From positions 1 to 64,000 of the forward strand of contig NZ_LAVA02000039.1 in NCBI RefSeq assembly GCF_000974985.2: a stretch of DNA of 64,000 nt, in the 5' to 3' direction. The notes beneath the pieces were generated by a model. That model searched no databases. It was not told the origin of the DNA and saw nothing but the letters and a program-made list of their open reading frames with translations. Below are positions 60,181-64,000 of the stretch, piece by piece. Positions within the stretch are counted from its first letter, which is position 1, and each line of letters starts with the position of its first letter. Made by a program: the position numbers and the translations under genes. The DNA is from Streptomyces mangrovisoli (GTDB lineage: Bacteria; Actinomycetota; Actinomycetes; Streptomycetales; Streptomycetaceae).

Positions 60181-60206
60181 TAGCCATGTACATAGTAGCC
60201 ATGTAC
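60181..60206. promoter_or_regulatory. Direct-repeat operator between pirin and marR
   Basis: TAGCCATGTAC occurs twice, 15 bp apart (60181-60191 and 60196-60206). The first overlaps the palindrome ATGTACAT. The stretch is A/T-rich and lies 11-36 bp before the marR start. Confidence 0.65.
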
Positions 60207-60216
60207 TGTATCTGTC

Positions 60217-60813
60217 ATGAGTACGGCACCCGAGGGCGCGACGCCCGGTTTCCTGGTCTGGCGGCTGTCCATGAAGTGGCGCGTCGCGGTGGACCGCGCG
60301 GTGGCCCCGCTGGGGCTGACCCACGCGCAGTACTCCCTGGTGGCGTCCTTGTACGGCATGCAGCGCTCCGGCCTGCGGCCCAGCCAGCGCCGCCTGGCCG
60401 ACCACACCGGGCTGGAGCCCCTGTACGTCTCGAAACTGGCCCGCGCTCTGGAGTCCGCCGGGCTCGTGGAACGCACCCGGGACCCGAAGGACCCGCGCGC
60501 CGTCCAGCTCACCCTGACCGAGCAGGGCCGCGACACCACCAAGCAGGCGATCGGTGTCGTGCAGGGGCTGCTGGGGCAGTTGCTGGCGCCGCTGGGCGGC
60601 CTGGACAGCGTGCGCACCAAGGAGTTCACCCGCGAGCTGACCACCTTGCTCGACGCGCCTCTTGATCCGTTCAGCGCACCGCTTGATCTCTCCAACGCAT
60701 CTCCTGACCCCTCCAACGCATCTCCTGATCCCTCCGGCGCACCTCTCGATCCGTACACCGCACCTCTCGATCCGTCCACCGGTAGCAATGAGCACGAGAA
60801 GGAGCAGTCATGA
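60217..60813 (+). CDS. MarR-family regulator with repeat-encoded tail
   Basis: A 198-residue MarR protein. HTH at about 45-95 (RRLADHTGLEPLYVSKLARALESAGLVERTRDPKDPRAVQL). The normal fold ends near residue 146. A tail made of six seven-residue units of the type APLDPST follows, encoded by a 21-bp tandem array, then SNEHEKEQS. It is divergent from pirin and overlaps the next gene start by 4 bp (ATGA). Confidence 0.9.
   Translation: MSTAPEGATPGFLVWRLSMKWRVAVDRAVAPLGLTHAQYSLVASLYGMQRSGLRPSQRRLADHTGLEPLYVSKLARALESAGLVERTRDPKDPRAVQLTLTEQGRDTTKQAIGVVQGLLGQLLAPLGGLDSVRTKEFTRELTTLLDAPLDPFSAPLDLSNASPDPSNASPDPSGAPLDPYTAPLDPSTGSNEHEKEQS
60655..60780. repeat. 21-bp tandem array, six copies, in the marR 3' end
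   Basis: Six consecutive 21-bp units (for example GCACCTCTCGATCCGTACACC) with up to a third of positions varying; each encodes seven residues with a conserved Pro-x-Asp core. Confidence 0.95.
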
Positions 60814-61289
60814 CCACTCACACCTCCCCCGTCGCACCCATCGCACCCGTCACCGACGCCCCCGCCGCCGACAGCCGCATGCTCGGCCTCGCCCACTACG
60901 CCGCGCGGGCGGTGCAGGAGAAGGTCCTCGCCGGCCGTGGCGTCACCTTCGAGCAGCTGCTGACCCTGCGGCCCGTCGCCCAGGCCGACGTGCCCGTCGC
61001 GGCGGACGACGTCGTCGCCCGGACCGCCGGGGCCCTCAAGACCGGCGAGGCGGCCATTCGGACCGTCGTCGCGGAGCTGGTCGGCCAGGGACTGCTGGCA
61101 GCCGACGGGCCGCTGCTGCGGCCGACGGACGCGGGCCGGACGCTCTACGCCGAGGTCAGCGCCGAGACCGCCGTGATCGCCGCCCGCATCTACGCGGACA
61201 TCCCGGCCGAGGATCTGCTGGCCGCCGGCCGCGTACTGGCTACCATCACGGCGCGGGCCGAGGCCGAGCTGGCGGCGCTCTCCGCCTGA
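60810..61289 (+). CDS. Winged-helix MarR-like protein
   Basis: A 159-residue protein translated from an ATGA overlap with the MarR gene. Helices VQEKVLAGRGVTFEQLLTL and GEAAIRTVVAELVGQGLLAADGPLLRPTDAG look like an HTH with a short wing. The C-terminal helices (AARIYADIPAEDLLAAGRVLATITARAEAEL) match the MarR dimer region. It may form a heterodimer with, or act beside, the MarR protein it is coupled to. Function otherwise unknown. Confidence 0.78.
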   Translation: MTTHTSPVAPIAPVTDAPAADSRMLGLAHYAARAVQEKVLAGRGVTFEQLLTLRPVAQADVPVAADDVVARTAGALKTGEAAIRTVVAELVGQGLLAADGPLLRPTDAGRTLYAEVSAETAVIAARIYADIPAEDLLAAGRVLATITARAEAELAALSA

Positions 61290-61432
61290 CCTCCCCGCAT
61301 CACCCGCACCACCCCGCCCCTCTCCGCATCACCTCGATCCGACCAGCCCCGCCTCCCGCTCGACGGCCACCCCTCCCGATTCGGTGGAATATTCAACAAC
61401 CTCCGCCGGTTCCCACCGTCGAAGGAGGCCAC

Positions 61433-61780
61433 GTGAACACGACGTACTACGACCACGGGACACCGGCGGAGCGCTGGGAGCGAGCGCTGCTGTTCTTCGA
61501 CGCCAAGGACTACGCGGGCGCCGCGCGCGTGCTGGTCGGGCTGGTCGAGGAGGCGCCGGAGCAGACCGGCCCGCGTCTGCTGCTGGCCCGCGCCTACTAC
61601 CACTCCGCCCAACTGGGCCGCGCCGAGACCCAGTTGCGCACCATCGTGGAACGCGACCCGGTGGAGCACTACGCCCGGCTGATGCTGGGCCGCACCCTCC
61701 AGCGCCAGGGCCGCCACGACGAGGCCGCGTCCCATCTGCGGATCGCGTCGGCGTTGGCGGGCGACTTCGACCGCGTCTGA
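61433..61780 (+). CDS. Small TPR protein
   Basis: A 115-residue protein; the GTG follows GAAGGAGG by 4 bases. It consists of about three TPR-type helix pairs (RWERALLFFDAKDYAGAARVL; PRLLLARAYYHSAQLGRAETQL; YARLMLGRTLQRQGRHDEAASHL). It has no signal peptide, so it is likely a cytoplasmic protein-protein adaptor. A strong terminator follows, so it is monocistronic. Partner unknown. Confidence 0.88.
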   Translation: MNTTYYDHGTPAERWERALLFFDAKDYAGAARVLVGLVEEAPEQTGPRLLLARAYYHSAQLGRAETQLRTIVERDPVEHYARLMLGRTLQRQGRHDEAASHLRIASALAGDFDRV

Positions 61781-61806
61781 CGCCACCCGAGCCCCGTCAT
61801 CACCTT

Positions 61807-61840
61807 CAGGGCCCGACCCCCTCCCGGGGGTCGGGCCCTG
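61807..61840 (+). terminator. 15-bp hairpin after the TPR gene
   Basis: CAGGGCCCGACCCCC and its exact complement, separated by a TCCC loop, 27 bp after the stop codon. It is one of the strongest hairpins in the window. Confidence 0.88.
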
Positions 61841-61989
61841 ACGCATGCGGCATGCCCCCCTCGCACGCCCCCGTGCTCGCACGCCCGTTCCCCGCAGGCC
61901 CTTTCCTCGTGTGCGATGACGAACGCGCACACATCCGGCCGTCCCACGGAATTCCCCGCAGAACGCCGCACCCGCCCCCAAGACGTCGT

Positions 61990-62110
61990 CCGTCACCTTT
62001 CGTTAACCCTTGCGCCACTTCTGAGACTACTGAAATACACCCGCGATTCTCACTCCCCTCTCATGCGCAGTTGGTTGCGTATGCGATGCCGGTCGGTCCG
62101 CAACGTACGA
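61990..62110 (+). promoter_or_regulatory. Promoter region of the VTC/DUF4956/CotH operon
   Basis: A relatively A/T-rich stretch (CGTTAACCCTTG, TACTGAAATACAC, GATTCTCACTC) in the 342-bp gap before the polymerase gene. The left part of the gap holds the terminator; this part likely carries the promoter. No PhoP box (GTTCACC repeats) is recognised. Confidence 0.4.
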
Positions 62111-62122
62111 GCGAGGAGGCGC

Positions 62123-63064
62123 ATGGTGTTCCTGTCCAAGGCAAGGGCGGCGCGCAGAGGCCGGGGCGTCGAGCCCTGTCCGGACGACACTGCGGATCAG
62201 GTGGTCGAGGAACCGCTGCATGTGGCCAGCCGGCTGCACGCGTTCAACCGGTTCGAGCTCAAGTACCTGGTCCCGGTGGAGCAGGCGGCCGACATCCGGG
62301 ACGAACTGGCCGAGCGGATGGACCAGGACCTCCACAGCCCGGTCGGCGGCTACGGCGTGTGGAGCCTCTACTACGACTCCCCCGATCTGCGCTTCTACTG
62401 GGAGAAGGTCGAGGGCCTGAAGTTCCGCCGCAAGCTGCGCGTGCGGCACTACGGCGATCCCGACGGCGTCACCGACGCCACCCCGGTCTGCGTGGAGATC
62501 AAGCAGCGCGTGAACCGGGTCACCCAGAAGCGGCGGATCACCCTGCCCTACGACGTGGCGCGCCAACTCTGCGACGAGCGGCAGATGGTGGACCACTCCC
62601 CACGCGAGAGCGCCTTCATCCAGGAGGTCCTCGAACTCGTGGTCCGGCTGAACCTGCGGCCCACCGCGATGACCGGGTACCAGCGCGAGGCCCTGGTCGG
62701 ACGGGCCGCCGACACCGGGCTGCGGGTCACCTTCGACCGCCGAGTCCGGGGCCGGGACCGGGACTTCCACTTCGGGACACCGAAGCCGGAGAACCGGTTC
62801 ACCCTCCCACCGCACCTGTCGGTCATGGAGATCAAGGTCAACGAGCGCACCCCGCACTGGATCACCGACCTGGCCGCGCGCCGCAACCTCGATCTCATCC
62901 GGGTCTCGAAGTACGTGCAGTCCATCGAGACCTTCGGCCTGGCACCCCGTTCGGTCTTCCACGTCCCCGAGACGTACGGCCCGGCCGCCACCCCCACCGA
63001 AGAACCGCCGTCCGCGTGGCGGCCGACGCGGCAGTCCGCGTCGTTGAAGGCAGGAGCACAGTGA
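62123..63064 (+). CDS. VTC-domain polyphosphate polymerase-like protein
   Basis: A 313-residue protein; the ATG sits 5 bases after AGGAGG, which decides it over longer starts. The VTC tunnel fold is clear: NRFELKYLV, SLYYDSPDLRFYWEK, KFRRKLRVRHY, VCVEIKQR and MEIKVNE supply the basic and acidic residues lining the catalytic tunnel of polyP polymerases. The C-terminal 35 residues are disordered. It is coupled by GTGA overlap to a DUF4956 membrane protein. It probably makes or binds polyphosphate or a similar polymer at the membrane. Confidence 0.89.
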   Translation: MVFLSKARAARRGRGVEPCPDDTADQVVEEPLHVASRLHAFNRFELKYLVPVEQAADIRDELAERMDQDLHSPVGGYGVWSLYYDSPDLRFYWEKVEGLKFRRKLRVRHYGDPDGVTDATPVCVEIKQRVNRVTQKRRITLPYDVARQLCDERQMVDHSPRESAFIQEVLELVVRLNLRPTAMTGYQREALVGRAADTGLRVTFDRRVRGRDRDFHFGTPKPENRFTLPPHLSVMEIKVNERTPHWITDLAARRNLDLIRVSKYVQSIETFGLAPRSVFHVPETYGPAATPTEEPPSAWRPTRQSASLKAGAQ

Positions 63065-63738
63065 ACTTCGATCTCCAGGAACTCAGCGGCACGTTCAGCG
63101 TGACCGACGTCGCGGCAGCGATGGTGCTGTCGTTCGTCCTGTCCACCCTGATCGGTTACGTGTACCGGTACACGCACCGCAACGTCTCCTACAGCCAGTC
63201 CTACGTCCAGACGCTGGTCATCGTCGGCATGATCGTCGCGCTGATCATGCTGGTCGTCGGGTCCAACCTGGCTCGCGCCTTCTCGCTGGTCGGAGCGTTG
63301 TCCGTGGTCCGCTTCCGGAACGCGGTCAAGGAGACCAGGGATGTGGGCTTCATCTTCCTCGCCATGTCGATCGGCATGGCGTGCGGTGCCCGGTTCTACA
63401 CGCTGGCCGCGGTCGGCGCGGTCATCATCTGCGCCGTCGTCGTCGTGATGTTCAAGTTCGACTGGTTCGCGCTGAACGTGCAGCGCCAGGTCGTCAAGGT
63501 CCAGGTGCCGGCCGGGGACGACTACGCGCCGCAGATCAGGGACGTACTCATCAAGTACACCACCGAGTTCGAGCTGGTCAGCACCGAGACCATCCGCGGC
63601 GGCGCACTGACCGAGGTCTTCTACACGGTCCGGCTGAAGAAGGGCGCCGAACCCGCGGACATCGTGAGCGCGCTCCAGGAGCGGACGTCCGGCCAGCGGG
63701 TCACGATCCTGACCGGTTACGACACCACGGACCTGTAA
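63061..63738 (+). CDS. DUF4956 membrane protein
   Basis: A 225-residue protein with an N-terminal membrane domain of four segments (residues about 15-145). It includes the family motif SLVGALSVVRFRNAVKETRD between the second and third, and a cytoplasmic alpha/beta C-terminal domain (about 150-225). The GTG overlaps the polymerase stop and its own stop overlaps the next start (TAATG). DUF4956 is repeatedly found next to VTC-domain polymerases and CotH-like genes, suggesting a joint membrane complex that makes or moves a phosphate polymer (inference). Confidence 0.9.
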   Translation: MNFDLQELSGTFSVTDVAAAMVLSFVLSTLIGYVYRYTHRNVSYSQSYVQTLVIVGMIVALIMLVVGSNLARAFSLVGALSVVRFRNAVKETRDVGFIFLAMSIGMACGARFYTLAAVGAVIICAVVVVMFKFDWFALNVQRQVVKVQVPAGDDYAPQIRDVLIKYTTEFELVSTETIRGGALTEVFYTVRLKKGAEPADIVSALQERTSGQRVTILTGYDTTDL

Positions 63739-64000
63739 TGACCGACGAACTGCCCGTTCGGCGCGGCCGACGGCTGCGGGACCGGCTGCCCGTACGGCTG
63801 CGCCACCACTGGAGGCCGGTCGCGACGCTCGGTGTCGGTCTGGCGGTGATGGTCTACTTCCTCGGCGACGTGCGGATCTCGCCGTACGTCACCTCGTCCT
63901 CGCGGGTCGAGGCGGACCCGATCACCGACGACGTCAAGGGTGCGGTCGGCCTGTACGACACCTCGGTGTCGCACTCGATCCAACTCACCTACCAGCAGAC
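63738..64000 (+). CDS. CotH-kinase-like protein (3' partial)
   Basis: Only the first 87 codons are inside the window. The ATG overlaps the DUF4956 stop. The N-terminus is basic (RRGRRLRDRLPVRLRHHWR), then one membrane segment (VATLGVGLAVMVYFLGDV), then SVSHSIQLTYQQ, which matches the start of the extracytoplasmic CotH domain (family VHxIxLxy). The identification rests on this and on the usual VTC-DUF4956-CotH gene order. The catalytic part cannot be seen. Confidence 0.62.
   Translation, partial: MTDELPVRRGRRLRDRLPVRLRHHWRPVATLGVGLAVMVYFLGDVRISPYVTSSSRVEADPITDDVKGAVGLYDTSVSHSIQLTYQQ

Overview
The window is chromosomal DNA of a Streptomyces-type actinomycete. It has very high G+C (C/G in almost every third codon position), frequent GTG starts, purine-rich AGGAGG-like ribosome sites, mycothiol-type and MarR/TetR/PadR genes, extracellular glycosidases and Streptomyces-style intergenic repeats. 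I see no rRNA, tRNA, CRISPR array, insertion sequence or phage genes. About 60 protein genes are supported. The first (GH127) and last (CotH-like) run off the window edges.

Layout. (1) Positions 1-7039: a sugar module with a GH127 beta-L-arabinofuranosidase, a CUT1 ABC importer (lipoprotein and two permeases, no ATPase) and a secreted glycosidase with a RICIN domain. (2) 7202-14941: a DUF2235 protein lacking its serine nucleophile, an ECF41 sigma factor, a secreted serine hydrolase, small unknown genes, an LCM-type methyltransferase, a rhomboid-like membrane protein and a MarR regulator. (3) 15054-28768: a catabolic region. On the minus strand lie a permease / aldehyde dehydrogenase / gamma-glutamyl hydrolase operon and a possible seven-gene operon (ferredoxin, ferredoxin reductase, acetoacetate-decarboxylase-like, hpaE, hpaD, hpaG-like, tetR). 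Divergent from the second operon are a glutamine-synthetase-like gamma-glutamyl ligase and a cytochrome P450. A 14-bp operator-like palindrome, roughly GTTTGGCNTNAAAC, lies once upstream of the permease operon and twice in the divergent ferredoxin/ligase promoter. It suggests one regulon joining gamma-glutamylation of an amine, P450 oxidation and homoprotocatechuate meta-cleavage. (4) 28866-35886: MarR/hydrolase pair, SDR with two perfect operators, PadR, intradiol dioxygenase, acyltransferase, metallophosphoesterase and mycothiol-dependent isomerase-like genes. (5) 36084-39644: a large secreted GH87-like beta-helix glucanase with discoidin and choice-of-anchor-D domains.

(6) 40073-49064: small membrane and regulatory genes, a GntR/ABC exporter operon, an iron-box-controlled DUF2470 gene, and a LysR gene with an in-frame 27-bp repeat array divergent from an epimerase. 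(7) 49074-58602: a secreted metzincin-like protease with a His/Gly tail. Next comes a divergent locus of a TPR-CHAT (caspase-like) protein and two companions. After it are degenerate sequence and a cluster of immunity-type proteins (SMI1/KNR4, DUF7660-like, YrhB/Imm35-like) with no toxin in view. (8) 59141-64000: a pirin/MarR divergent pair, a winged-helix protein, a TPR protein, and a VTC polyphosphate polymerase / DUF4956 / CotH-like operon that leaves the window.

Between genes sit about 17 copies of a dispersed repeat with the core GCGCAGTTCCCCGCGCC, often as inverted pairs that would fold into long hairpins, probably bidirectional terminators. All functions are inferred from motifs and family knowledge read by eye; no database search was run.
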